Source of the DNA: Streptomyces flavidovirens DSM 40150
GTDB lineage: Bacteria; Actinomycetota; Actinomycetes; Streptomycetales; Streptomycetaceae
DNA length: 64,000 nt
Assembly (NCBI RefSeq): GCF_000429085.1
Contig: NZ_AUBE01000025.1
Coordinates: forward strand, 29,396 to 93,395
Reading direction: 5' to 3'
A model generated the notes under the pieces. That model saw only the letters and a list, made by a program, of their open reading frames with translations. It did no database searches and was not told where the DNA came from. How positions within the stretch are numbered: position 1 is the first letter of the stretch; each line of letters begins with the position of its first letter. The position numbers and the translations under genes were made by a program. Of the stretch, positions 8,426-16,704 are shown one piece after another.

Positions 8426-8998
8426 CTACTTCTCGGAGGCCGGGGTGGCCTTCTTCGCCGTCGGCGCCTTGCGTGCGGCAGGGGTCTTCTTCGCCGGAGC
8501 GGCCTTGGCCTCGGCGGCCTTCGGCTCGTCCGCCCTGGGCTCCGGGTCGGGCTCGACGGCGACGGCGATCTCGTTGATCTCCTCAGCCGCCTCGCCCCGC
8601 CAGGCCTTCACGCTCTGCTCACCGTGCTCGGCGACCTTCTCGTACGCCTCACGCGCCTTGACCGCGTACTCGGCGGCCACGCCCACGCTCCGCAGCGCCA
8701 GGTCCTGGGCCTGCTCGCCCAGCTTCTTCACATCGGTGTCGAGCGTGCCGAGCACCTCGGTGACCTTCGCCTGAACGGTGGCCTGGGCCTCCTTGGCGCG
8801 GCTGGTCACCTTCTCCTGGACGGCCTTGGGGTCGGTGTTGCGCACGGCGTCGATACGCGCCGGGGCCTCGGCACGCAGCTGCTCGATCAGCGCCGGCACC
8901 TTCTTCGCCTGCTGTACGGCGAGGTCCGCGGTGCCGGCCGCGAAGTAGAGGGGGGTCGGGTCGGTGAGGGTCTTACGCAGGTCATCGGTGATGGCCAT
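8426..8998 (-). CDS. HbhA-like alpha-helical protein with Lys/Ala-rich tail
   Basis: The 190-residue protein starts MAITDDLRKTLTDPTPLYFAAG and continues as long amphipathic helices (QVTSRAKEAQ-like segments) to about residue 150. It then has a low-complexity tail of PAKKTPAARKAPTAKKATP type. This resembles mycobacterial heparin-binding haemagglutinin, whose Lys/Ala tail binds polyanions, and also histone-like tails of actinomycete DNA-binding proteins. There is no signal peptide. In a saprophyte the protein may contact membranes, polymers or DNA rather than host heparin; that is inference. GGGAGG lies nine bases before the ATG. The XRE gene directly upstream on the same strand, behind a strong palindrome, suggests co-transcription and shared control. 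Confidence 0.82.
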   Translation of the reverse strand: MAITDDLRKTLTDPTPLYFAAGTADLAVQQAKKVPALIEQLRAEAPARIDAVRNTDPKAVQEKVTSRAKEAQATVQAKVTEVLGTLDTDVKKLGEQAQDLALRSVGVAAEYAVKAREAYEKVAEHGEQSVKAWRGEAAEEINEIAVAVEPDPEPRADEPKAAEAKAAPAKKTPAARKAPTAKKATPASEK

Positions 8999-9023
8999 GA
9001 CTGTGGTCCTCCCGGAGCTCAGT

Positions 9024-9461
9024 TCACTGTGAGGGTGGTGTGCCGGCATCACTGCCGTCGTCGGCCGTGCGGGGGCGGCCGGCCGGGGCGTCCGACGGGA
9101 CGTCCGTGGGGACATCCGTCGCGTTCTCTTTGCGGAACGACTCGTAGATCTGGAGCAGCACCTGCTTCTGCCGCTCGTTTATCGACGGGTCGGCGAGGAT
9201 GACGGCACGCGTCTCCAGCTCCTCGCGCTCCCGCTCGTCGAGGATCCCGGCCTGCACGTACAGCGTCTCGGCGGAGATCCGCAGCGCCTTCGCGAGCTGC
9301 TGCAGGATCTCCGCACTCGGCTTGCGCAGGCCGCGCTCGATCTGGCTGAGATACGGATTGGACACCCCGGCGGCGTCGGCGAGCTGCCGCAACGACAGCT
9401 GCGCGGTGCGCCGCTGCTCGCGCAGGTACTCGCCGAGATTGCCGACGTTGAGTGATGCCAT
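9024..9461 (-). CDS. XRE-family transcriptional regulator upstream of the HbhA-like gene
   Basis: This 145-residue regulator has an N-terminal Cro/CI helix-turn-helix (LGEYLREQRRTAQLSLRQLADAAGVSNPYLSQIERG, residues about 8-43) and a helical C-terminal half (ETRAVILADPSINERQKQVLLQIYESF), followed by a variable acidic tail with TDVPTDVPSDAP repeats. I chose the ATG at 9459-9461 (MASLNVGNLGEYL), which matches the conserved N-terminus; further in-frame ATGs lie just upstream. A perfect 12-bp palindrome 27 bases upstream is a likely autoregulatory operator. The gene is followed by the HbhA-like gene after 25 bases, so the regulator probably controls that operon. Confidence 0.88.
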   Translation of the reverse strand: MASLNVGNLGEYLREQRRTAQLSLRQLADAAGVSNPYLSQIERGLRKPSAEILQQLAKALRISAETLYVQAGILDEREREELETRAVILADPSINERQKQVLLQIYESFRKENATDVPTDVPSDAPAGRPRTADDGSDAGTPPSQ

Positions 9462-9487
9462 GTCCCGATAGTGCGCCATCATCGCTA

Positions 9488-9515
9488 ACTTTTGCAAGCG
9501 CCTGCTTGCAAAAGT
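9488..9515. promoter_or_regulatory. palindromic operator of the XRE/HbhA operon
   Basis: ACTTTTGCAAGC (9488-9499), spacer GCCT, GCTTGCAAAAGT (9504-9515) is a perfect 12-bp inverted repeat. It is AT-rich against its surroundings and lies 27-54 bases upstream of the XRE start codon, where it would cover the promoter. Confidence 0.7.
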
Positions 9516-9555
9516 GTTCACGTGTCGCCCTCGGGCCTCAGTTGTACGGCGGCCC

Positions 9556-10059
9556 CTAGGAGCCGGTACGGCCGTCCGCCAGCTCGCGCAGGATGTCGAG
9601 GTGGCCGTTGTGGCGGGCGGTCTCCTCGATCAGGTGCAGCAGGATCCAGCGCAGATTGACGCGGCTCCCGTTGTCCCTGGCGCGCCGCGCCTCGGTGTCC
9701 AGGTCGTGGTCGGCGACCAGCTTCCGGTAGCGGGCGCACTGGGCGTCGTACGCCGAGAGCAGGTCCGCGAGCGGGACGTCGAGGGCGATGCGCATCTCGC
9801 GGTCCGGGTCCTCCTCCGTCCACGGCCCCTCGTCCTCCTCGCCGAGGAACACCACCTGGAACCAGTAGTACTCGACCCAGTGGAGGTGGCTGATGAGCCC
9901 GCACAGCGTCATCAGCGGCGATCCGGGCAGCGGGGCCTTGCGGGCGTCCTCCTGCGACACGTCGTCGCACTTGGCGCGCGCGGTGTCGCGGACGTAGTCG
10001 AGGAAGGTCGCAAGCGAGGCGCGCTCGTCGGGCGTGGGAGGGATATCGGTTCGTGTCAT
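9556..10059 (-). CDS. DinB/DUF664 family protein
   Basis: The 167-residue protein has a four-helix-bundle pattern with conserved metal-ligand histidines: HLHWVEYYWFQ (about residues 58-68) and ETARHNGHLDILREL near the C-terminus. These are typical of the DinB/DUF664 group, which includes thiol-dependent transferases using mycothiol or bacillithiol. The substrate is unknown. The start is ATG at 10057-10059; the open frame continues far upstream, but that part is antisense to the next gene and has no coding character. The gene is divergent from the deazaflavin-type oxidoreductase gene across 129 bp. Confidence 0.85.
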   Translation of the reverse strand: MTRTDIPPTPDERASLATFLDYVRDTARAKCDDVSQEDARKAPLPGSPLMTLCGLISHLHWVEYYWFQVVFLGEEDEGPWTEEDPDREMRIALDVPLADLLSAYDAQCARYRKLVADHDLDTEARRARDNGSRVNLRWILLHLIEETARHNGHLDILRELADGRTGS

Positions 10060-10188
10060 CGGGGTGAATGTTCTTTGCCCGTACGACCGTTGTCGAGCGA
10101 TTTTGCGCCACCGGAGGCGACAGGGGTGACCCTGGATGGTGTCCGGCACTACGACGCGACAGCGATACGGCGAGAAGGAGCGGCACAG

Positions 10189-10680
10189 GTGACCACACAC
10201 GTGGCAGACGAGAACAGCACCGGCGACGGCAGCGGTGCGGTGAGTGCGGTGAGTGCGGTGAAGCTCAGCCCCAGCGGCTGGGTGGCCGAGCAGGCCGAGC
10301 TGTACGAGGAGTCCGGCGGCACCAAGGGCACCACCATGCAGGGCGCGCCCTGCCTGCTGCTGGATTACGTGGGACGGCGCACCGGCACCGTCCGGCGCAC
10401 CGTGCTGATCTACGGGCGCGACGGCGACGACTACCTGGTCGTGGCGTCGAAGGGCGGCTCGGACGAGCACCCCCTGTGGTACCTGAACATCCAGGACAAC
10501 CCGGACGTACAACTGCGCGTCGGTACCGAGCGGTTCCCGGCCCGCGCCGAGACCCTCTCCGCCGAGGAGAAGGCCCGTGTGTGGCCGCACCTGGTGGACG
10601 TCTTCGCACCGTACGAGAGCTACCAGAAGAAGACCACCCGTGACATTCCGGTAGTACGGCTGCGGCGTACGGACCGCTGA
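10189..10680 (+). CDS. nitroreductase-family (F420-type) deazaflavin-dependent protein
   Basis: The 163-residue protein belongs to the deazaflavin-dependent nitroreductase (DUF385/Ddn-like) family, a split beta-barrel that binds F420. The diagnostic run is LLDYVGRRTGTVRRTVL, VVASKGGSDEHPLWYLNI, then NPDVQLRVG, with YESYQKKTTRDIPVVRL at the end. Its physiological substrate is not known; relatives reduce quinones or nitro compounds. The GTG start at 10189 follows AAGGAG with an 8-base gap. The Ser/Gly/Val-rich first 25 residues contain a GAVSAVSAVK repeat and are probably disordered. Confidence 0.9.
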   Translation: MTTHVADENSTGDGSGAVSAVSAVKLSPSGWVAEQAELYEESGGTKGTTMQGAPCLLLDYVGRRTGTVRRTVLIYGRDGDDYLVVASKGGSDEHPLWYLNIQDNPDVQLRVGTERFPARAETLSAEEKARVWPHLVDVFAPYESYQKKTTRDIPVVRLRRTDR

Positions 10681-10712
10681 GGGGAACCGCTGAGGGGCAC
10701 GGCTCAGGCGGA

Positions 10713-10744
10713 AGCCGCCCGGAGCTTCGGGGCGCCGGGCGGCT
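10713..10744. terminator. terminator hairpin between convergent genes
   Basis: AGCCGCCCGG (10713-10722) pairs with CCGGGCGGCT (10735-10744) around a 12-base loop. It lies between the deazaflavin-family gene and the converging helicase gene. Confidence 0.6.
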
Positions 10745-10788
10745 CCCCCATGGGAGGGCTCGTGCGTCCACCCGGCGCTACGAGCCGC

Positions 10789-12804
10789 TCAGGGCCGCAT
10801 GTGCGGCGGAAGCGGACGGCAGTGCAGCACGTCCAGGCGGCTGACCGCCCGCGTCAGCACCACGTAGAGGCGGTGCAGGCCCCGGTCCTCGGCGCCGGCG
10901 ATCTCGGCCGGTTCGACGGCGACGACGTGGTCGAATTCGAGGCCCTTGGCCAGCGTGGCGGGCAGTACGGACACCCGGCGCTCCTCTCCCGCCGCCGCCT
11001 CGCCGAGCCCCGCCGCGTCCAGCGCCTCCCGCAGCTCCCGCACCCGGCCCGCGTCCGCGACGACGCCCACCGATCCTTCCCGGCTCAGGGCCGCCCGTAC
11101 CGCGTCGACGGTCGCGGCCACCACATCCCGCACCTCACGCACCGCCAGCTCCCCGTCGGACCGCAGCGACCGGCCCGGCGGTACGTCGACGTCCAGCGCC
11201 CCGAGCAGCCGGTTCGCCAGCTCCACGATCGCGGCGGGGACACGGAAACCGGTGGTCAGCGGCACGACGGCGGCCGTCTCCTTGCCGAGGTGGGCGAGGA
11301 GCTCGGGCCAGGTGCGGGCGGCCCACGGCGTCGTACCCTGCGCGAGATCGCCCAGCACCGTCACCGAACCGAAGCCGACGCGGCGCGCGATCGCCCGGCA
11401 CTGCATCGGCGAGAGGTCCTGTGCCTCGTCGATGACGACGTGGCCATAGCTTTCGGGCCGCTCGATCAGCCCGGCGACCTCGTCGATCAGCACCAGGTCC
11501 GCGGCCGACCACTTGGCGCTCCGCCAGGACCGCGGCGGCTTCCCCCAGCGGATGGCCTGCCGCTCGTCAGGAGTGAGGAGGGGGTCGGCCGGGTCGGTGA
11601 GCACCGCGGCCACGATCTCCTCCGGGTGGATTTTCGGCCATACCGAGTCGACGAACGCCCCGATCGCCCGGCACCGCCCCATCCGCCGCAGCCACTCGTT
11701 GCCGGTCGGCCCGGCGCGGCGTTCGGCCTGGAGCTGGAGCGCGCGCACGGCGCGGGTGCGGACGCGCTCGCGGCCGACGGCGTACGGGGGCGCCTCCGCC
11801 CGTACCTCCTCGACGATCCGCTCCAGCTCGCCGAGCGGAATCCGCCAGCGGTACGAGCCGTCGGGCACGGCGACGGCCTCGGCGGGCGCCGACACCCGCC
11901 CGTACAGCGCGCGTTGGAGCACCTGGCCCATCCGGACGTCGTGCTTGACGGCGGCGGCAGCGGGGCTGTCCTCGGCGCGCACGGGATGGCGCGCGATCTC
12001 GTCCTCGACCGTCGACTGTCTGATGCCGCCCTCGCCGAGCGCCGGCAGCACCTCGCGGATGTACGACAGAAACGTCCGGTTGGGCCCGAGGATCAGGAGG
12101 CCGCCGCGCCTGAGGCGCTGCGGATACGTATAGAGGAGGTACGCCGCGCGGTGCAGGCCGACAGCGGTCTTGCCGGTGCCCGGAGCGCCCTGTACGCAGA
12201 GGGATTCGGTGAGCCCGGCGCGTACGAGATCGTCCTGCTCCGGCTGGATGGTGGCGGCGATGTCGCGCATCGGACCGACGCGTGGCCGCTCGATCTCACC
12301 GGCGAGGATGCCGCCTTTCGGTACGCCACCCCCCGGTACGCCGCCGCTCTGCTCCCCCGCCGCGAGCCGCTCGTCCTCCAGCCCGGTCAGATCCTCCGAG
12401 GCCCCCTTGCTCCACGGCGCCCAGCCGAACCGCCGGCGCACCCGTACGCCCTGCGGGTCGCGCGCGCTCGCCTGGTAGAAGGCGCGGGAGACGGGGGCGC
12501 GCCAGTCGATGACCAGCGGCGGATCGGCGGGGTGCTCGGCGATGCGGCGGCGCCCGATGTGGTGACTGCGGCCGTCGGCCAGATCCAGCCGCCCGAAGAA
12601 GAGCGGGCTTTCGGGTTCCTCCCGCAACTCCTTGGCGTACGAGCGCAGATGGAAGCCGAGGGCTTCGGCGTCGGCGCCGGAGGCGGACACGTCCTCACCG
12701 GTGACGACCTGTTCACCGGCGCCCTCGGTCATCCGGGTCAGGGCTGCGCGGCAGAGGTCGTGGAAGGTCCGTTCCTGGCTGAGGGCATGGTCGAGTGACG
12801 TCAT
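10789..12804 (-). CDS. HelD-family superfamily 1 ATPase (RNA polymerase-remodelling helicase)
   Basis: This 671-residue protein has the HelD layout: an N-terminal helical arm (ALSQERTFHDLCRAALTRM), a beta-strand domain with the family motif IDWRAPVSRAFYQA, the P-loop GAPGTGKT at 206-213, Walker B in HVVIDEAQDLSP, and late helicase motifs (GLEFDHVVAVEP, LYVVLTRAVSRLDVLH). HelD proteins enter the channels of RNA polymerase and use ATP to free stalled enzyme; the Streptomyces relative HelR displaces rifamycins. I see no rifamycin-associated element upstream. ATG at 12804 follows GGTGG. The TetR gene lies 42 bases upstream on the same strand, so the two may form an operon, with two TAACCTAG direct repeats in the gap. 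Confidence 0.9.
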   Translation of the reverse strand: MTSLDHALSQERTFHDLCRAALTRMTEGAGEQVVTGEDVSASGADAEALGFHLRSYAKELREEPESPLFFGRLDLADGRSHHIGRRRIAEHPADPPLVIDWRAPVSRAFYQASARDPQGVRVRRRFGWAPWSKGASEDLTGLEDERLAAGEQSGGVPGGGVPKGGILAGEIERPRVGPMRDIAATIQPEQDDLVRAGLTESLCVQGAPGTGKTAVGLHRAAYLLYTYPQRLRRGGLLILGPNRTFLSYIREVLPALGEGGIRQSTVEDEIARHPVRAEDSPAAAAVKHDVRMGQVLQRALYGRVSAPAEAVAVPDGSYRWRIPLGELERIVEEVRAEAPPYAVGRERVRTRAVRALQLQAERRAGPTGNEWLRRMGRCRAIGAFVDSVWPKIHPEEIVAAVLTDPADPLLTPDERQAIRWGKPPRSWRSAKWSAADLVLIDEVAGLIERPESYGHVVIDEAQDLSPMQCRAIARRVGFGSVTVLGDLAQGTTPWAARTWPELLAHLGKETAAVVPLTTGFRVPAAIVELANRLLGALDVDVPPGRSLRSDGELAVREVRDVVAATVDAVRAALSREGSVGVVADAGRVRELREALDAAGLGEAAAGEERRVSVLPATLAKGLEFDHVVAVEPAEIAGAEDRGLHRLYVVLTRAVSRLDVLHCRPLPPHMRP

Positions 12805-12846
12805 CCACCCAAGATAACGTAACCTAGTAACGAATTTAACCTAGCA

Positions 12847-13467
12847 TTAGAATTTGGACCCGAGTCCGGCCCTCAGCTGCCCGAAGGCGAGAGCAGCCGC
12901 CGCCACGGCCCCCGGAAGCACGTCCTCCGCGCGCTCCCCCGCCTCGATCCGGCGCCAGTTCTCCTCCGCGAGGATCCGCTGTACGGCCACGATCTGCCCG
13001 GCCGCGAGCCGTGCGGCGACGAGGTCGTCCGGTCCGTCGAGGGCGGCGGCGAGCGCCTGCTCGGAACGCCGCACGTACGCATGGAGCCGAGCCACCAGGC
13101 TCGGCGTCCCGTACAGCAGCCGGTGGAAGGCCAGCACGTCGGCGTCGTCGCTGAGCCCGGTCACGGGCTCGCGCCGGCCGAGGCCCGCCAGGAAGTGCCG
13201 GTGCAGGGCGTCCAGCGGCGAGAGCCCCTCCGCCCGCCCGGCGGTCACCACACGGGCCGCCTCGTCCTCATGGTCGGCGAACCGGTGCAGGGCGAGGTCT
13301 TCCTTCGCGGGGAAGTAGCGGAAGAGCGTCGGCTTGGAGATCTCGGCCGCGGCCGCCACCTCGGCGACGGAGACCTTGTCGAAGCCCTTCTCCAGGAACA
13401 GGGCGATCGCGGCATCGGAGATCACCCGGTACGTCCGCTGCTTCTTCCGCTCGCGCAAACCACTCAT
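12847..13467 (-). CDS. TetR-family transcriptional regulator
   Basis: This 206-residue repressor has an N-terminal helix-turn-helix (MSGLRERKKQRTYRV, then VSVAEVAAAAEISKPTLFRYF at about 34-54) and a C-terminal TetR ligand domain (SPLDALHRHFLAGLGRREP...). The ligand is unknown. The ATG at 13465-13467 is the first codon matching the family N-terminus. A perfect 9-bp inverted repeat about 20 bases upstream is a likely operator for autorepression. The HelD gene follows on the same strand, so this regulator may also control it. Confidence 0.9.
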   Translation of the reverse strand: MSGLRERKKQRTYRVISDAAIALFLEKGFDKVSVAEVAAAAEISKPTLFRYFPAKEDLALHRFADHEDEAARVVTAGRAEGLSPLDALHRHFLAGLGRREPVTGLSDDADVLAFHRLLYGTPSLVARLHAYVRRSEQALAAALDGPDDLVAARLAAGQIVAVQRILAEENWRRIEAGERAEDVLPGAVAAAALAFGQLRAGLGSKF

Positions 13468-13487
13468 GAGGACGAAGCGTACGCGCT

Positions 13488-13511
13488 TGACCTCAACAGA
13501 ACTTGAGGTCA
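13488..13511. promoter_or_regulatory. TetR operator candidate
   Basis: TGACCTCAA (13488-13496), spacer CAGAAC, TTGAGGTCA (13503-13511) is a perfect inverted repeat 21 bases upstream of the tetR start codon. Its last three bases are the stop codon of the upstream HAD gene, so operator and coding sequence overlap. Confidence 0.7.
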
Positions 13512-14222
13512 CGGACTCGCCATCGCCCGTACCGTCGCGAGCACCGGCTCCAGGGTGTCCACGACCACCTCCGCCCCCGCCCCGCGCAGCCGCCGCGCCC
13601 GCGTCTCGTCGCGCGCGTAGCCGAGGAACCGTACGCCCGCCTCCTGCGCCGCGAAGAGGTCCGACGGTGTGTCGCCGATCATCAGCGTCGCGTCCGGGCA
13701 GGCGCCCAAGCCGGTCAGGGCGCGCTTGACGCAGTCGGGGTCCGGCTTGAGCCGGCTCAGGTCGGTCGTACGGCCGTAGAAGTGCGGCGCGAAGCAGCCG
13801 GCGAGGCCACGGCCGGTCAGGTACTGCTCCGCGACCAGCGGGGAGTTGTTCGTCGTGATCGCGAGGCGCCCGCCGACCGCGCTCCAGGTGCGTACCAGCG
13901 GGTCGGCGTAAGGGGTGGGCCGGGCGGTGGCGGCGGCGCGGAGTTCCTCGCGGGTGAGCTCTTCCTCCAGGGCCTGGACCAAGTCGCCGCCGGGGCGGAT
14001 CCGGGCCACGGCCCGCAGGACGGCGAGCGGGTCGTCCGAAGCCAAGCCCTCCTGGGCCGACGGCACATGGTGGCCGCGTTTCTCCAGCCAGTCGGCCAGG
14101 CCGGCCGCCACGTCGTGCGCCCGGCGGCCCGCGAAGAGCCGGCACATGGGGCCGTCGAAGTCGAAGAGCACGCATTGCGCACCCTTGATCAGATTCCGCA
14201 GTTGCTGGATCACCGGTGCCAC
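13509..14222 (-). CDS. HAD-family hydrolase (phosphoglycolate-phosphatase-like)
   Basis: The 237-residue protein has the HAD motifs in order: VLFDFDGPM (nucleophile Asp and acid Asp), ITTNNSP (motif II Thr), LKPDPD (motif III Lys) and IGDTPSDLFAAQEAG (motif IV). The helical cap between motifs I and II places it with C1-cap phosphatases such as phosphoglycolate or beta-phosphoglucomutase-like enzymes; the substrate is not evident. The true start is uncertain. I prefer GTG at 14222 (VAPVIQQLRN), preceded by AAGGCGG; GTG codons at 14240 and 14213 are alternatives. It ends inside the tetR operator. Confidence 0.8.
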   Translation of the reverse strand: MAPVIQQLRNLIKGAQCVLFDFDGPMCRLFAGRRAHDVAAGLADWLEKRGHHVPSAQEGLASDDPLAVLRAVARIRPGGDLVQALEEELTREELRAAATARPTPYADPLVRTWSAVGGRLAITTNNSPLVAEQYLTGRGLAGCFAPHFYGRTTDLSRLKPDPDCVKRALTGLGACPDATLMIGDTPSDLFAAQEAGVRFLGYARDETRARRLRGAGAEVVVDTLEPVLATVRAMASP

Positions 14223-14304
14223 CTGTCCGCCTTGAGCCACATCAGGAGTCGCTTGAAAGTGTCGGGGCAGACGTGACGGTGTTCCAGAGGGCGTCGAACC
14301 AGGC

Positions 14305-15549
14305 TCAGAAGATGTCCGGGCACCACGGTCGCCTGGGGGTACGGAACAGGGCGTCGGCAACGGCGGCGGCGCCCGCCGACTCCTCCGTGACCCGGCCGAG
14401 CGCGACCAGCCGCACCGCGGACTCCTCACCCAGGTACAGCGACCCCAACTCCCGTACGTCCAGCGTCAGATCGGGCGACTCGGCGGAAGGCGCACACACC
14501 GCCCCGTCCGCCGAGGCGTCCAGCCGGAACCGCCCGCCGGCCAGCCCCGCCGCATCGTGCACCTGAAGTACGAGCGAGCCGGGCACCGCGTACGTGCGGG
14601 CCTCCAGGGCCCGTACGACGTCCAGCAGCCGCACCCACAGCAAATCCGCCTGGGTGACGATCCTGGCGGCGCGGGGATCCGGGAGCAGGAGGGGAAGCAG
14701 ATCGTCACTGGCGCGGTATCCGGACCGTACCGTCGTGATCCAGTCGACCGCGCAGACGAAGTGCCACAGCGCGCGCTCCGCCGCCGGCGACACCGCGATC
14801 ATGTCGCGTACGGTCGCCGTGTTCAGCGGCTGCTTGGCGTCGCCCCACTTCTCGTCGGCCTGGTAGACCAGCAGCCCCTCCACCTCGCCCTGCGCCGACC
14901 GGTACACGGCGTAGAACGGCTCGGTCCAGGGCTGGAACGACATGACGACCTGTCCGGTGCCGAGCTGCCACCAGCGCTCGTCCCGGTCGACGGCGCCGTG
15001 CTGCGTCGCGCGGAAGCGCTCGTGCAGTTCAGGCCCGAGCTTCCGTACGTCGGCCCCGTCGACCAGATCGATCCGGCCCCCGTCGCCGGGCCCCGCCCAG
15101 CGCGCGTCCAGCCCGGCCCTGGGTACGTCGACCTCCCACTCGGTGATCGACGCGGCGGGCCCGAACCCGTGCCGCCCGTAGATCCGGTACTCGGCGGCGA
15201 TCAGCGTCGACAGCACATCCCCGCGCTCCTTCGCCGCCGCGAGGTCCGCGTCCATCATCCGGCTGAGCAGCCCCCGGCGGCGGTGCGTCGGCGACACGGT
15301 CACGTTCGACACAGCGCTCGCCGGGACCTTCCCCCCGCCCGGCACCGTGAGCTCCTGGGCGAAGGAGCGGTACGTCGCGACACAGCGCCCGTCGTCGAAC
15401 GCGCCCCGGATACGCGGCAGGCCCATGTGCGGCAGGCGCTCCGCCGCTTCGTCCTCCCGGACGACGGGCGGCCGGAGGAAACCGGTGGCGAGTGCGCGCA
15501 GCCAGTCGGTGAATTCTGACTCGGTGATCGTGCGGACGTCGACACTCAT
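14305..15549 (-). CDS. Eis-family GNAT N-acetyltransferase
   Basis: The 414-residue protein matches the enhanced-intracellular-survival (Eis) family, which acetylates amines of aminoglycosides or other polyamines with acetyl-CoA. It has an N-terminal GNAT domain with the acetyl-CoA loop VSPTHRRRGLLSRMM (motif V-x-x-x-x-R-x-x-G-x-x), a second GNAT-like domain, and a C-terminal sterol-carrier-like domain (SLVLQVHDAAGLAGGRFRL). It ends in Phe (PDIF); the C-terminal carboxylate of the terminal Phe is catalytic in mycobacterial Eis. ATG at 15549 has only a weak ribosome binding site. The length is as expected for the family (about 400). The substrate in Streptomyces is unknown. Confidence 0.9.
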   Translation of the reverse strand: MSVDVRTITESEFTDWLRALATGFLRPPVVREDEAAERLPHMGLPRIRGAFDDGRCVATYRSFAQELTVPGGGKVPASAVSNVTVSPTHRRRGLLSRMMDADLAAAKERGDVLSTLIAAEYRIYGRHGFGPAASITEWEVDVPRAGLDARWAGPGDGGRIDLVDGADVRKLGPELHERFRATQHGAVDRDERWWQLGTGQVVMSFQPWTEPFYAVYRSAQGEVEGLLVYQADEKWGDAKQPLNTATVRDMIAVSPAAERALWHFVCAVDWITTVRSGYRASDDLLPLLLPDPRAARIVTQADLLWVRLLDVVRALEARTYAVPGSLVLQVHDAAGLAGGRFRLDASADGAVCAPSAESPDLTLDVRELGSLYLGEESAVRLVALGRVTEESAGAAAVADALFRTPRRPWCPDIF

Positions 15550-15670
15550 GCGCCCACGCTAAGCACACCGGACACGCCCTGTCGCGTGCTTTTCCGCCCG
15601 CCCGGCCGGCCGCCCGCCGACCAGCCCTCGCTGCCCGCCGACCAGCCGCCCCGCGCCCGGACTCCGGCCC

Positions 15671-16651
15671 TCAGAACGCCGCCCGTATCTCCCCCACCTC
15701 GGCGGCTCCGCCCATCAGCGGCGCCCGTCCGATCCGCTCCACCACCGGCCCGTCCACGCCGAGCCGCCGCAGCGCCCGCGCCAGCACCGGCCCCAGGGCG
15801 CGCGTCGCTCCGTCGTCGACCTTGAACGCCAGGGCGCGGCCGTCCGGCAGGGCCACCGCCTGGACCGCCTCGGCGCCCATCTTGGACAGCGTGCCCGGCA
15901 CCTCGCGCATCAGCCAGGTGTCGGGGCGGCGCGTACCGGCGACGTACTCCGGGTGCGCGCGCATCGCGTCCGCGACGCGGCGCTCGGCCGTACCCGGCTC
16001 GGCCAGCACGAAGCCGCGGAACGCCGTCGCGAGACCGACCAGGCTGATCCCCATCAGAGGCGCGCCGCACCCGTCCGTACCCACCGCCGCGACCCGCTCG
16101 CCGCTCGCCTCCTCGACCACGCGCAGCACGAGCTGCTGCAACGGATGCGCGGGATCCAGATAAGAGGCCGTGTCCCACCCGTTCAGCCCGCACACCGCCA
16201 GCATCGCCGCGTGCTTGCCCGAGCAGTTCATCGTGAGCCGCTCCCGCACACCGCCCGCCGCCAGGTACGACTCGGCCTCCACCGGGTCCAGCGGCAGATC
16301 GGGCGGAGTCTGGAGGTCCGCCTCCGTGAGTCCGGCGTCCGCCAGCATCTTCCGTACGAGATCGAGCTGGAAGCGCTCCCCCGAGTGACTCGCGGCCGCC
16401 AGCGCCAGCCGCTCCCCCGAAAGGTCGAGCCCGGCCCGCAGGATCGCCGCCGCCTGCATCGGCTTGTTGCTGGAGCGGGGGAAGACCGGGGCGTACGGAT
16501 CCCCGACCGCCAGGTCCACACTGCCGTCCGCCGCCAGCACGACCAGCGAACCCCGGTGCCGGCCCTCGACGAAACCGGAACGGACGACTTCCGCGAGGAC
16601 CGGGGATATGACCGGGGGCGTGGCGGCAGCGGCGGCGGTGCTGGAGGACAT
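15671..16651 (-). CDS. asparaginase II family protein
   Basis: The 326-residue protein is of the thermolabile (Rhizobium etli type) asparaginase family, which hydrolyses L-asparagine to aspartate and ammonia and is unrelated to the classic AnsA/AnsB fold. Family features include EVVRSGFVEGRHRGSLVVL at the N-terminus, FPRSSNKPMQAAAIL, NCSGKHAAMLAVC, and GTDGCGAPLMGISL. These contain the SxxK-like Ser-Ser-Asn-Lys and Cys/Lys residues implicated in catalysis. The ATG follows GGAAGG with good spacing. A promoter would lie in the 53 bases after rsiG, or the gene is in an operon with it. Confidence 0.9.
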   Translation of the reverse strand: MSSSTAAAAATPPVISPVLAEVVRSGFVEGRHRGSLVVLAADGSVDLAVGDPYAPVFPRSSNKPMQAAAILRAGLDLSGERLALAAASHSGERFQLDLVRKMLADAGLTEADLQTPPDLPLDPVEAESYLAAGGVRERLTMNCSGKHAAMLAVCGLNGWDTASYLDPAHPLQQLVLRVVEEASGERVAAVGTDGCGAPLMGISLVGLATAFRGFVLAEPGTAERRVADAMRAHPEYVAGTRRPDTWLMREVPGTLSKMGAEAVQAVALPDGRALAFKVDDGATRALGPVLARALRRLGVDGPVVERIGRAPLMGGAAEVGEIRAAF

Positions 16652-16704
16652 CTCGACCTTCCGGGAACGGGAACAGACCAGGCTCCCGCAAGGCCGGCGT
16701 GGCC

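Noticed and set aside
10750..12798. 682-codon open frame antisense to the HelD-family gene
   Set aside because: It mirrors the whole helicase gene, is Arg/Pro/Gly-rich with no domain, and arises from GC-biased third positions; the helicase strand carries all conserved motifs. The same applies to the long antisense frames over mshA, the nucleotidase and pst genes.
12805..12846. Rifamycin-associated element upstream of the HelD-family gene
   Set aside because: The 42-base gap contains direct TAACCTAG repeats but no long GC-rich inverted repeat of that type.
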